64,000 nucleotides of DNA, taken from contig JADIZZ010000002.1 of assembly GCA_016704535.1 (NCBI GenBank), positions 62,001 through 126,000 of the forward strand. The letters are read 5' to 3'. Position numbers and translations under genes: made by a program. The notes beneath the pieces were generated by a model. The model was not told the DNA's origin. It ran no database searches and saw nothing but the letters and a program-made list of their open reading frames with translations. Of the stretch, positions 8,647 through 16,787 are shown in pieces. Within the stretch, counting starts at the first letter, position 1; every line of letters starts with the position of its first letter. The stretch comes from Betaproteobacteria bacterium (GTDB lineage: Bacteria > Pseudomonadota > Gammaproteobacteria > Burkholderiales > Burkholderiaceae_C).

Positions 8647-11314
8647 CGACGTTCACCAGCCGGCCCGGCACGATGACGACCTTCTTCGCCGGCTTGCCTT
8701 CGGCGAAGCGGATGAACTCGGGTGCGGCCAGCGCCGCGGCCTCGATCTCGTGGCGCTGGGCACCCGCCGGCACGCGGATGGCGCCGCGCAGCTTGCCGCT
8801 GACCTGCAGCATCAGCTCGATCTCATCCTGCACCAGCGCGGCCTCGTCGACCTGCGGCCAGGGCGCGCGGATGATCTCGCCGTGGGTCTGTGCGTAGCCC
8901 AGGTCGACCCACAGCGCATGGGCAATGTGCGGTGCCGCAGGGTAGAGCGTGCGCAGCAGGATGCCGAAGGCTTCGTGCAGCACCGCCGCATCGGCGGGTG
9001 TCCCGGCCAGCGCGGCGTCGTCGATGGCGTTGAGCATCTTCATCGCGCCCGAGACCACGGTGTTGTATTGCAGCCGGTCGTAGTCGGCGCTGACCTGGCG
9101 CAGCAGCAGGTGCATCTCGCGGCGCAGCGCAGCGGCGGCGGGGCTGGCGCCGTCGAAGCCGGGCGCGGCAGCGGCCAGCTTCGGTGCCAGCTTCACGCCG
9201 CTGTTCCACAGCCGGCGCAGGAAGCGGAACGAACCCTCGGCGCCGCTGTCGCTCCAGGCCGCGCTCTGGTCGGGCGGGCCCGCGAACATCGTGAACAGGC
9301 GCGCCGTGTCGGCCCCGAACTTGGCGATGATGTCCTTGGGTTCGACGACGTTGTTCTTGCTCTTGGACATCTTCTCGATGCCGCCCAGGCTCACCGGCTC
9401 GCCGTCGGCGCGCGCGGTGGCCGCCACCGGCGCGCCGCGGTCGTCGTACTGCACGTCGACTTCGCTCGGGTAGAACCAGCGCTTCTTGCCGCCGTCTTCC
9501 TCGCGGTAGAAGCTCTCGTTTAGCAGCATGCCCTGCGTGAACAGCTTGGTGAAGGGCTCGCTGAACTCGATGAGGCCCAGGTCACGCATGGCCTTGGTCC
9601 AGAAGCGCGCATACAGCAGGTGCAGCACGGCGTGTTCGATGCCGCCGATGTACTGGTCCATCGGCATCCAGTAGCCGTTGCGCGCGTCGACCATGGCGCC
9701 GTCGCTGCCGGGGCAGGTGTAGCGCATGTAGTACCAGGCGCTGTCGACGAAGGTGTCCATGGTGTCGGTCTCGCGCTTCGCGGGCTGGCCGCACTGCGGG
9801 CAGGCCACGTTCAGGAAAGACACGCACTTGTTCAGCGGGTTGCCGCTGCCATCGGGCACCAGGTCTTCGGGCAGGAGAACGGGCAGGTCGGCCTCGGGCA
9901 CGGGGACAGAACCACACCCCGGGGTCCGACCCCCGGGCCCTTCCGATCCTTCGCAATGGATGATCGGGATGGGCGTGCCCCAGTAGCGCTGGCGGCTGAT
10001 GCCCCAGTCGCGCAGGCGCCAGGTGGTCTTCTTCTCGCCCAGGCCCTTGGTGGCCAGCGCCGCGGCGATGGCGTCCACCGCCAGCTTGTAGGCCAGGCCG
10101 CTGTAGTTGCCCGAATTGATGGTCACGCCGCGCGACTTGTCGGCGTACCAGTCCTGCCAGCGCTCGTAGTCGTAGGTCTCGCCGTCGACGTGCACCACCT
10201 GCAGGATGGCTATGCCGTACTTCTTCGCGAAGGCGAAGTCGCGTTCGTCGTGCGCCGGCACACCCATCACGGCCCCGTCACCGTAGCCCATCAGCACGTA
10301 GTTGCCCACCCACAGTGGCACCTGGGCCAGCGTGAGCGGGTGCGTGACGTGCAAGCCCAGCGGCATGCCGGCCTTCTCGCGCAGCGCCAGCTCGGCTTCG
10401 GTGGTGCCGCCCTTCTTGCATTCCTCGATGAAGGCAGCGATGGCCGGGTTGCCCTGCGCGGCCAGCGTGGCCAGCGGGTGCTCGGGCGCCACGGCACAGA
10501 AGGTGACGCCCTTGATGGTGTCGGCACGCGTCGTGAAGACGTACATGCGGCCGTCCTGCACCAGCGCACCCGACGCATCGCGGATGTCGTGCGTGAACGC
10601 GAAGCGCACGCCTTCGCTCTTGCCTATCCAGTGTTCCTGCATCAGCCGCACGCGCTCGGGCCAGCCTTCCAGGTAGTGCGGCACGGTGGGGTCGTTGACG
10701 CCCGAGAGCAGTTCGTCGGCGTACTGCGTGATGGCGAGGTAGTAGCCCGGGATCTCGCGCTTCTCGACGATGGCGCCGCTGCGCCAGCCGCGGCCCTCGA
10801 CCACCTGCTCGTTGGCCAGCACGGTCTGGTCGACCGGGTCCCAATTCACCACCTGGGTCTTCTTGTAAGCGATGCCCTTCTCGAGCATCTTCAGGAAGAA
10901 CCACTGGTTCCACCTGTAGTAGCCGGGGTCGCAGGTGGCGAGCTCTCGGCTCCAGTCGAAGGCCAGGCCCAGCGGCTGCATCTGCGCCTTCATGTCGGCG
11001 ATGTTGTCGCGCGTCCACTGGGCCGGTGGCACGTTGTTGTCGATGGCCGCGTTCTCGGCCGGCAGGCCGAAGGCGTCCCAGCCCATGGGCATGAGCACGT
11101 TCTTGCCCTTCATGCGCAACTGGCGGCCCATCATGTCGCCGATGGTGTAGTTGCGCACGTGCCCCATGTGCAGCTTGCCGCTGGGGTAGGGCAGCATGCT
11201 GCAGGCGTAGAACTTCTCTTTCGACGTGTCTTCGGTGACCTGGTAGGCGCCGATGGCGGCCCAGTGCGCCTGCGCGGCGGCTTCGACTTCGGCGGGGACG
11301 TATTTCTCGTTCAT
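8639..11314 (-). CDS. leuS: Leucyl-tRNA synthetase
   Basis: LeuS charges tRNA-Leu in the cytosol. The 891-residue protein is a class Ia synthetase. It has the HIGH-type motif HMGH in SGKLHMGHVRN near residue 50, a CP1 editing domain (about 225-420), KMSKS in KMSKSKNNV near residue 650, and a C-terminal anticodon-binding region. The segment that normally reads Cys-x-x-Cys after PIPIIHC is expanded. Twelve residues (EGSEGPGGRTPG) separate the two cysteines, encoded by a palindromic GC-rich stretch at 9917-9952. The frame is preserved, so the enzyme is probably active. The gene follows exbD by 46 bp and overlaps lptE. Confidence 0.96.
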   Translation of the reverse strand: MNEKYVPAEVEAAAQAHWAAIGAYQVTEDTSKEKFYACSMLPYPSGKLHMGHVRNYTIGDMMGRQLRMKGKNVLMPMGWDAFGLPAENAAIDNNVPPAQWTRDNIADMKAQMQPLGLAFDWSRELATCDPGYYRWNQWFFLKMLEKGIAYKKTQVVNWDPVDQTVLANEQVVEGRGWRSGAIVEKREIPGYYLAITQYADELLSGVNDPTVPHYLEGWPERVRLMQEHWIGKSEGVRFAFTHDIRDASGALVQDGRMYVFTTRADTIKGVTFCAVAPEHPLATLAAQGNPAIAAFIEECKKGGTTEAELALREKAGMPLGLHVTHPLTLAQVPLWVGNYVLMGYGDGAVMGVPAHDERDFAFAKKYGIAILQVVHVDGETYDYERWQDWYADKSRGVTINSGNYSGLAYKLAVDAIAAALATKGLGEKKTTWRLRDWGISRQRYWGTPIPIIHCEGSEGPGGRTPGCGSVPVPEADLPVLLPEDLVPDGSGNPLNKCVSFLNVACPQCGQPAKRETDTMDTFVDSAWYYMRYTCPGSDGAMVDARNGYWMPMDQYIGGIEHAVLHLLYARFWTKAMRDLGLIEFSEPFTKLFTQGMLLNESFYREEDGGKKRWFYPSEVDVQYDDRGAPVAATARADGEPVSLGGIEKMSKSKNNVVEPKDIIAKFGADTARLFTMFAGPPDQSAAWSDSGAEGSFRFLRRLWNSGVKLAPKLAAAAPGFDGASPAAAALRREMHLLLRQVSADYDRLQYNTVVSGAMKMLNAIDDAALAGTPADAAVLHEAFGILLRTLYPAAPHIAHALWVDLGYAQTHGEIIRAPWPQVDEAALVQDEIELMLQVSGKLRGAIRVPAGAQRHEIEAAALAAPEFIRFAEGKPAKKVVIVPGRLVNVVV
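9917..9952 (-). repeat. Palindromic in-frame insertion within leuS
   Basis: A G/C-rich stretch of about 36 bases lies inside leuS between the codons of two cysteines that are usually two residues apart. It contains the near-palindrome CCCCGGGGTC/CGACCCCCGGG and adds about ten residues without shifting the frame. The sequence directly shows the palindrome and the widened spacing. That it is a small inserted repeat is inference from comparison with the family norm. Confidence 0.5.
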
Positions 11315-11360
11315 CCGTCGATTCTACGAACCGGGCCCCGCGCGCTCCGACGGGTGCAGG

Positions 11361-11804
11361 CTATCTGGCGGCGGGCACTGCCGGGGCCTCGGTGACGAAG
11401 CCGATGCGCGTGAGGCCGGCTTCCTGCACCCAGCCCAGCACCTCGGCCACGCGGCCGTACGGCACGCGGCTGTCGGCGCGCAGCTGCACCTCCGTCGTAG
11501 GGTCACGGCGCGCGGCTTCACGTGCACGCTGGGCGAGGGTGCTGCGCTCCTGCGCGGCATCGAGCGCTTGCTCGCCCAGGAAGAGCCGCCCCTGCGCGTC
11601 GATGGCGAGTGCGACGAAGGCCGGCGCATCGCTCGGTGCGCCGGCCTCGGACTTCGGCAGGTCGAGCTTGAGGCTGCTGGCCATCAGCGGTGCGGTGATG
11701 AGGAAGATCACCAGCAGCACCAGCATCACGTCGATGAGCGGCGTCATGTTGATCTCGCTCATCGGCTGCGCGCCGGGGTTGCGTTCGAGGCGGCCGAAGG
11801 CCAT
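11361..11804 (-). CDS. exbD: ExbD/TolR-family biopolymer transport protein
   Basis: This is the ExbD/TolR subunit of a proton-driven inner-membrane motor that energises TonB-dependent outer-membrane transport or the Tol system. The 147-residue protein has one N-terminal transmembrane helix with the essential Asp in MTPLIDVMLVLLVIF (residues about 20-35), preceded by a short cytoplasmic tail. A periplasmic domain follows, ending in VLGWVQEAGLTRIGFVTE. The ATG at 11804 lies one base after the exbB stop, so the two are co-translated. ExbD is favoured over TolR because no tolA, tolB or pal gene is nearby. No tonB is in the window. Confidence 0.87.
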   Translation of the reverse strand: MAFGRLERNPGAQPMSEINMTPLIDVMLVLLVIFLITAPLMASSLKLDLPKSEAGAPSDAPAFVALAIDAQGRLFLGEQALDAAQERSTLAQRAREAARRDPTTEVQLRADSRVPYGRVAEVLGWVQEAGLTRIGFVTEAPAVPAAR

Positions 11805-11805
11805 G

Positions 11806-12459
11806 TCAGGCCTTCGCGGTGTCGAGCACCATCTGCCGCAGGTCGTGCGCGTAGCCTTCGAGCTCGGCCTCGCAGGCGGCCACCCACTTGCCGAAGACGT
11901 TGTAGGCCAGCACCGCCGGCACGGCCACGGCAATGCCGGCGGCGGTCATGATCAGCGCCTCGCCGATGGGGCCGCTGACCTTGTCCAGGCTGATGCTCCC
12001 CGCCGCGGCGATGCCCACCAGTGCGTGGTAGATGCCCCAGACGGTGCCGAACAGGCCCACGAAGGGCGCGGTACTGCCTACGCTGGCCAGCACCACCTGA
12101 CCGAACTGCAGGTGCGCCAGACCGCGGTGCAGCGCGTCGCGCAGGCGGCGCGTGAGTTGCGCCTCGGGCTGGCCCTGGCTCTCCAGCGAGCCGCCGCCGG
12201 GTCGCGCCAGCGCGGCGTCCAGCAGCGGCACGAGCACCCCTTCGCGGTCGAACGCAGCCAGGCGGGCGCGGCCCTCGTCCAGCGAAACCGCGTCCCAGAA
12301 GGCCGGGACGGCGCGGGCGATATCGCCCTGGGCGCGGCGCAGCAGCCAGCCCTTCCACAGGATCAGCACCCAGGCCGAAACCGACATCGCCAGCAGCAGC
12401 AGCGCCACCGCACGACCGACGCCGTCGGTGGCGTTCCAGAATTTTTCCAGGCCGTCCAT
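11806..12459 (-). CDS. exbB: ExbB/TolQ-family proton channel protein
   Basis: This 217-residue protein is the ExbB partner of the gene downstream and forms the proton channel of the motor complex. A first transmembrane helix lies at about residues 15-37 (VALLLLAMSVSAWVLILWKGW). A cytoplasmic domain follows, then two C-terminal helices with the MotA/TolQ/ExbB pattern FVGLFGTVWGIYHAL and ALIMTAAGIAVAVPAVLAYN. The ATG at 12459 gives the usual family length; the longer open frame upstream only overlaps dapB. The gene sits 10 bp after dapB and one base before exbD. Confidence 0.9.
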   Translation of the reverse strand: MDGLEKFWNATDGVGRAVALLLLAMSVSAWVLILWKGWLLRRAQGDIARAVPAFWDAVSLDEGRARLAAFDREGVLVPLLDAALARPGGGSLESQGQPEAQLTRRLRDALHRGLAHLQFGQVVLASVGSTAPFVGLFGTVWGIYHALVGIAAAGSISLDKVSGPIGEALIMTAAGIAVAVPAVLAYNVFGKWVAACEAELEGYAHDLRQMVLDTAKA

Positions 12460-12469
12460 CGTGGCGCGG

Positions 12470-13270
12470 CTACTTGAGGGCAAGCACGTCGTCCATGCCG
12501 TAGAGGCCCGGCGCGCGTCCAGCCAGGAAGCGCGCCGCACGCAGGCTGCCGTCGGCGTAGTTGGCGCGGCTGTTGCTCTTGTGCGCGATCTCGATGCGCT
12601 CGCCCGCGCCGCAGAAAAGCACGGTGTGTTCGCCGACGATGTCGCCGCCGCGCACGGTGGCAAAACCGATGCTGCCCGGCACCCGTTCGCCGGTGTGACC
12701 GTGGCGGGTGAAGACGCCGTCCCTGACGAGGTCGGTGCCGCGCGCGCGGGCGAGCACCTCACCCATCGCCAGCGCCGTGCCGCTGGGCGCATCGACCTTG
12801 TGCTTGTGGTGAGCTTCCACGACCTCGATGTCGTAGCCCTCGCCCAGTGCCAGGGTGGCCTGCTGCAGCAGCTTGAGCATGACGTTGACGCCCACGCTCA
12901 TGTTGGCCGCGAACACGGTGGCCAGTTGCTGCGCATGGGCGGCGATCTGGGCCTTCTCGTCGGCCGTGAAACCCGTGGTGCCGACGATGGCGCGCACGCC
13001 GAGTTCGCGGCACACCGCCAGGTGGGCCAGCGTGCCTTCGGGCCGGGTGAAGTCGATCAGCACCTCGGCGCCCGCCAGGCCGGCGTGCAGGCTGGCAGTG
13101 ACTGCCACGCCAGTCTCGCGCCCCGCAAAAGCCCCGGCGTCCTGGCCCAGCGCGGGGCTGCCGGGCCGGTCGAGCGCGCCACTGAGCCGGCAATCGCCGC
13201 TGGCCAGCACGGCCTCGATCAGCATGCGGCCCATGCGACCCCCGGCGCCGGCGACGGCGATGTTCAGCAT
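12470..13270 (-). CDS. dapB: 4-hydroxy-tetrahydrodipicolinate reductase
   Basis: DapB reduces the cyclic lysine/diaminopimelate intermediate using NAD(P)H and so feeds lysine and peptidoglycan synthesis. The 266-residue product shows the nucleotide-binding start IAVAGAGGRMGRMLIEA, the VGTTGF motif, and the catalytic His/Lys cluster in EAHHKHKVDAPSGTAL near residue 160. The ATG at 13270 follows bamE by 4 bp. A bamE-dapB junction next to fur is a recurrent arrangement in this order of bacteria. All key residues look present. Confidence 0.96.
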   Translation of the reverse strand: MLNIAVAGAGGRMGRMLIEAVLASGDCRLSGALDRPGSPALGQDAGAFAGRETGVAVTASLHAGLAGAEVLIDFTRPEGTLAHLAVCRELGVRAIVGTTGFTADEKAQIAAHAQQLATVFAANMSVGVNVMLKLLQQATLALGEGYDIEVVEAHHKHKVDAPSGTALAMGEVLARARGTDLVRDGVFTRHGHTGERVPGSIGFATVRGGDIVGEHTVLFCGAGERIEIAHKSNSRANYADGSLRAARFLAGRAPGLYGMDDVLALK

Positions 13271-13274
13271 GGGA

Positions 13275-13796
13275 TCAGGACTTTTCCAGCGGAGGATAGT
13301 CGCGGATCGGGCCCATGGGCTCGGCCGGCGGCGCCTCGCGCTTGACCGGCAGCGGCAGCGCCGCGCGCTCTTCCTGCGACAGTTCCAGCTTGGGTGCGCG
13401 GATGTCCTTGAAGCGGCTGATGGACGCGACGAACTCGCGCTCGGACGGCAGTGCTGGCGCTTCGATGGACTTGACGACGTCGTTCTCGAACAGCACGACG
13501 ACGCTGCGGCGCTGCGGCTCGGCACCCGGCCGCCGCAGCGTGAAGATGTAGTCCCAGCGGTTGGCGTGGAACGGGTCGGCAATGAGCGGCGTGCCCAGCA
13601 CATCGCGCACCTGAAGGCGGTTCAGGCCGGGCTTGACCCGCGCGGCCTGCTCCTGCGTGATCGCGTTGCCCTGCACGATGTCGATGCGATAGGGCGTGAT
13701 CAGACCGAACAGGCTGTCGGTGCGCTGCAGCGACTCGCAGCCACCGAGCAGCAGGCTGCCGAGCAGGACGCAGGAAACGAGAACGGAACGACGCAT
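13275..13796 (-). CDS. bamE: Outer-membrane assembly lipoprotein BamE
   Basis: BamE is a small lipoprotein of the BAM complex that folds beta-barrel proteins into the outer membrane. The 173-residue precursor starts at MRRSVL. It has a lipobox LLLGGC ending at residue 20, then a SmpA/OmlA domain with GNAITQEQAARVKPGLNRLQVRDVLGTP-type sequence and FHANRWDYIFTLRR. Beyond the domain is a charged, proline-rich tail of about 50 residues, longer than in enterobacteria. It heads the minus-strand operon and is divergent from fur, 159 bp away. The ATG at 13796 is chosen to place a standard signal peptide at the N-terminus. Confidence 0.92.
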   Translation of the reverse strand: MRRSVLVSCVLLGSLLLGGCESLQRTDSLFGLITPYRIDIVQGNAITQEQAARVKPGLNRLQVRDVLGTPLIADPFHANRWDYIFTLRRPGAEPQRRSVVVLFENDVVKSIEAPALPSEREFVASISRFKDIRAPKLELSQEERAALPLPVKREAPPAEPMGPIRDYPPLEKS

Positions 13797-13890
13797 GGGC
13801 AGCAGCACGGGCAAGGGTGGGTGAGCCCCGTTGCGCGGCGGGCCTGGCATGCCGCGCGGGGTTTTTAGCCTGGCTGGCTATGATGCGCGC

Positions 13891-13921
13891 ATTCTAGCGA
13901 GGGGCCTGCAGCACCGATCAA
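13891..13921 (-). promoter_or_regulatory. Possible sigma-70 promoter for the bamE operon
   Basis: On the minus strand TTGATC (13921-13916) and TAGAAT (13896-13891) lie 19 bases apart, upstream of bamE in the bamE-fur divergent region. The spacing is slightly long and no experiment supports it, so this is a weak suggestion. Confidence 0.3.
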
Positions 13922-13955
13922 CCCGGCCTTGGCCGGGGTGACCGAGGAAACCGCC

Positions 13956-14384
13956 ATGACGCAAGTGGACGAACTCAAGAGCAGCGGCCTGAAGGCCACG
14001 CTGCCGCGCATCAAGATCCTCGAGGTCTTCCAGCGCACTGAGCGCCGCCACATGACGGCCGAGGATGTCTTCAAGGCCCTGCTCGCCGAAGGCGCCGACA
14101 TCGGCTTGGCCACCGTTTACCGCGTGCTGATGCAGTTCGAGCAGGCTGGCCTGCTGACGCGCAGCAACTTCGAGAGCGGCAAGGCCGTGTTCGAGCTCAA
14201 CGAGGGCCAGCACCACGATCACCTGGTGTGCCTGGACTGCGGCCGCGTCGAGGAGTTCTACGACGTCGAGATCGAGGCCCGCCAGCGCGCCGTCACGACC
14301 GCTCGCGGTTTCGAGCTGCAGGAGCACTCGCTGTCGCTCTACGCCCGCTGCACCAAGCCAGACTGCGCCCACCGGCAGAAGTAG
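13956..14384 (+). CDS. fur: Ferric uptake regulator
   Basis: Fur is the iron-responsive repressor, which binds operator DNA when loaded with Fe(II). The 142-residue protein has the N-terminal winged-helix domain (LKATLPRIKILEVF, ATVYRVLMQFEQAGLL). The C-terminal dimerisation and metal domain has HHDHLVCLDCG (about residues 87-97) and a final Cys pair in CTKPDCAHRQK. The ATG at 13956 is preceded by the Shine-Dalgarno-like GAGGAAA at 13944-13950, which decides it over the slightly earlier in-frame start. It is divergent from bamE and convergent with hprK, 15 bp away. Confidence 0.96.
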   Translation: MTQVDELKSSGLKATLPRIKILEVFQRTERRHMTAEDVFKALLAEGADIGLATVYRVLMQFEQAGLLTRSNFESGKAVFELNEGQHHDHLVCLDCGRVEEFYDVEIEARQRAVTTARGFELQEHSLSLYARCTKPDCAHRQK

Positions 14385-14399
14385 CGCTGCCGGAGTGCT

Positions 14400-15356
14400 T
14401 CAATCGCTTTCGCCGGTGTCCATCGCGGCCTGGTGCCGCTTGATGAATTCCTGGTAGGTGTCGATGCCGCGCAGCTGCAGCACGGTGTTGCGCACCGCGG
14501 CCTCCACCAGCACGGCCAGGTTGCGGCCGGCGTCCACCGCGATGACCACCTTGCGCACTGGCAGGCCCAGCACGTCCTCGTTCAGCGGCTCGTAGGGCAG
14601 GCGCTCGAACTCGCGCTCCATCGTCTCCTTGCGCACCAGGTGGACGATGAGCTTCAGGCGCATCTTCCGGCGCACCGCGGTCTCGCCAAAGATGACCTTG
14701 ATGTCGAGCAGGCCGATGCCGCGCACTTCCAGCAGGTTCTGCAGCAGCTTGGGGCAGCGGCCTTCGAGGTCCATCTGGCTGATGCGGAAGATGTCCACCG
14801 CGTCGTCGGCCACCAACCCGTGGCCGCGGCTGATGAGCTCCAGCCCCAGTTCGCTCTTGCCCAGGCCGCTCTCGCCGGTGAGCAGCACGCCCAGGCCCAG
14901 GATGTCCATGAACACGCCATGGCGCGTGGTGCGCTCGGCGAAGTGCTGGCCCAGATAGCCGCGAACGACGTCGATGACATGGCCAGCCGATTCGCTGGTG
15001 ACGAAGAGCGGGATCTCGGCGCGGTCGCACATCGCCACCAGGCGTTCGGGCGGCACCTGGTCGTCGGCGACGATGAGCACCGGCGGCTCCAGCGTGACGA
15101 TGCGCGAGATGCGGCGCTCCATGTCGTCAGGCGCGCTGGCCAGCAGGTAGGCTACCTCGCGCCGGCCGACGATCTGCACCCGGTAAGGGTGGATGTAGTT
15201 CAGGTAGCCCACCAGGTCGGCTGCGCTGCGCGCGTCGAGCACGGCGGCATCGTCGAACCGGCGCTCGGGGTGGGCATGGCCGGCGATCCACTCCCAGCGC
15301 ATGGCCGCACGATGGGCCTCGAAAAGCGCCTCTGCACTGATGGACGTCGGCTTCAT
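14400..15356 (-). CDS. hprK: HPr kinase/phosphorylase
   Basis: HprK phosphorylates a serine of HPr-type phosphocarriers with ATP and removes it again with inorganic phosphate. In proteobacteria it is usually tied to the nitrogen-related PTS. The 318-residue product has the N-terminal HprK_N domain and the C-terminal kinase domain with Walker A GESGLGKS (about residue 157) and ISRGHGLVADDAVDI. The HPr-K/P signature around residues 200-215 (LEVRGIGLLDIKVIFGE) is also present. It lies downstream of ptsN, which fits a PTS-Ntr role. HPr and enzyme I are not in the window. Confidence 0.95.
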   Translation of the reverse strand: MKPTSISAEALFEAHRAAMRWEWIAGHAHPERRFDDAAVLDARSAADLVGYLNYIHPYRVQIVGRREVAYLLASAPDDMERRISRIVTLEPPVLIVADDQVPPERLVAMCDRAEIPLFVTSESAGHVIDVVRGYLGQHFAERTTRHGVFMDILGLGVLLTGESGLGKSELGLELISRGHGLVADDAVDIFRISQMDLEGRCPKLLQNLLEVRGIGLLDIKVIFGETAVRRKMRLKLIVHLVRKETMEREFERLPYEPLNEDVLGLPVRKVVIAVDAGRNLAVLVEAAVRNTVLQLRGIDTYQEFIKRHQAAMDTGESD

Positions 15357-15430
15357 GTCGAGCCTTGGTGGACGCTTGATGCCGAGACCAAGGCCTGTCG
15401 CGGAACCGGCTCTGCAGGGCCGCTGACAGA

Positions 15431-15470
15431 GCCCCCCGGGGGGGTGGCGGGCGCCAGCGAGCCTGGGGGC
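15431..15470. repeat. G/C-run palindromic segment between ptsN and hprK
   Basis: The 121-bp gap between ptsN and hprK contains CCCCCCGGGGGGG followed by a GGCGGGCGCC palindrome and a further run of G. It can fold strongly, but no T tract follows on either strand. It could be a processing or attenuation hairpin or a small dispersed repeat. A role is not established. Confidence 0.35.
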
Positions 15471-15477
15471 ACCATGA

Positions 15478-15948
15478 CTACGCCACGGATTTGAGCGGCT
15501 CCCAATCGGAGATGAGCTTGTGCACGCCGACGGCGTCGGGCTCGGTCTTCAGGCGCTCGCGCAGTTCGCGATCGCTCAGCATCTCGGCGATCTCGGAGAG
15601 GATTTCCAGGTGCCGCTGCGTCGCCGCCTCGGGCACCAGCAGGAAGATCAGCAGCGTCACGGCCTCGTCGTCGGGCGCGTCGAAGGGAATCGGCTGCTGC
15701 ACGCGCACCACCGCAGCCAGCGGATTCTTCAGGCCCTTGATGCGGCCGTGCGGGATGGCCACGGCGTGGCCCAGGCCCGTCGAGCCGAGTCGCTCGCGGG
15801 CGAAGAGGTTGTCGGTGACGATGCTGCGGGCAATGGCGTGCTGGTTCTCGAACAGCAGCCCGGCCTGCTCGAAGACGCGCTTCTTGCTGGTCGCATCCAC
15901 ATTCACCAGCACGTTGCTGACAGGCAGGATCGCGGCGAGACGGTTCAT
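15478..15948 (-). CDS. ptsN: PTS IIA-like nitrogen-regulatory protein
   Basis: PtsN (EIIA-Ntr) is the terminal phospho-acceptor of the regulatory nitrogen PTS, influencing potassium and nitrogen homeostasis rather than sugar import. The 156-residue protein has the EIIA type-2 fold with the active-site His67 in AIPHGRIKGL and the start IMP-like sequence MNRLAAILPVSNVLVNVDATS. The ATG at 15948 gives the normal family length; the open frame further upstream is intergenic. It sits between hpf and hprK, the usual order. The rpoN gene that often precedes hpf is not present here. Confidence 0.94.
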   Translation of the reverse strand: MNRLAAILPVSNVLVNVDATSKKRVFEQAGLLFENQHAIARSIVTDNLFARERLGSTGLGHAVAIPHGRIKGLKNPLAAVVRVQQPIPFDAPDDEAVTLLIFLLVPEAATQRHLEILSEIAEMLSDRELRERLKTEPDAVGVHKLISDWEPLKSVA

Positions 15949-16118
15949 CTGGGCTTTCCTCTTCGCCCCGGGCGGGTGACCGGATGGCGCCAGAAGCTGT
16001 TGCGTGAGAGAGGGCGGATGATAGACCCCGCGCCCTTCAGGTAAATCATCCGCCCAGCCCCGAAACGGGTGGAATGGCGCACGAATGCGGCATTGCAGCA
16101 ACACCGCTGCCACGATGC

Positions 16119-16143
16119 AAAACGGCCCCTCGGGGCCGTTTGT
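16119..16143 (-). terminator. Intrinsic terminator after hpf
   Basis: A hairpin with arms AAACGGCCCC and GGGGCCGTTT lies about 20 bases beyond the hpf stop. Read on the minus strand the stem runs into TTTT. It should end hpf transcripts before ptsN, suggesting that hpf can be expressed separately from ptsN-hprK. Confidence 0.7.
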
Positions 16144-16163
16144 TCATCGGCAGGTGATCGGGA

Positions 16164-16502
16164 TCACGGTGCCACGTCGAGCCGCTTGGCGGTGGCGTGG
16201 TGATGGTCCTGCAGGCGGTCCTTGTGGCGCACGACCTGGCGGTCGAGCTTGTCCATCAGCTGGTCGATGGCGGCGTACAGATCCTCATGAGCCTGCTCGC
16301 AAAAGATGTCGCGCCCTTTGACGTGCAAGGTCACCTCGGCCTTTTGCCGCCGCTCCTTCTCTTTGAGCTTTTCCACGGTCAGGAGCACGGTGACGTCGAC
16401 GACCTGGTCGAAGTGGCGCGTCACGCGATCCAGCTTAGTGAGTACGTACTCTCGGAGAGCGGGGGTGACTTCGAGATGATGGCCACTGATCGTCAAGTTC
16501 AT
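16164..16502 (-). CDS. hpf: Ribosome hibernation-promoting factor
   Basis: Hpf binds the 30S decoding centre and drives ribosome dimerisation or silencing in stationary phase. The 112-residue short form starts MNLTISGHHLEVTPAL and has the beta-alpha-beta fold with conserved basic and acidic segments (VKGRDIFCEQAHEDLYAAID, KLDRQVVRHKDRL). It ends in a His-rich tail, DHHHATAKRLDVAP. A strong AGGAGG Shine-Dalgarno lies at 16504-16509, directly upstream of the ATG at 16502. The gene is followed by a terminator and then ptsN. It is divergent from a glutathione transferase gene, not preceded by rpoN as in many relatives. Confidence 0.95.
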   Translation of the reverse strand: MNLTISGHHLEVTPALREYVLTKLDRVTRHFDQVVDVTVLLTVEKLKEKERRQKAEVTLHVKGRDIFCEQAHEDLYAAIDQLMDKLDRQVVRHKDRLQDHHHATAKRLDVAP

Positions 16503-16787
16503 AGAGCCTCCTTTACGAGGATGGTGCGAAGGGCCGACGGCAACACCGCCGGCGGGAAATCCGCAGGATGGTGAAAAGCACACTGGGGGAGTGGGAAAAG
16601 GCGGAACAAGAGCGGGGGGAAGCACTGTTCGAGAAAGACCGGCTGAGCGCCGTCGAGTCCAGTTTGCTCCCATTGGCCCGCGGTGACAAGCGCGCGACAG
16701 ACCACCCCGGCGCCGGCCGGGTCGGTCGCTAGAATGAATTCGAACCCAGGGACAAACCTCCGGGACCGGTACAGGCGCGGCATCCAA

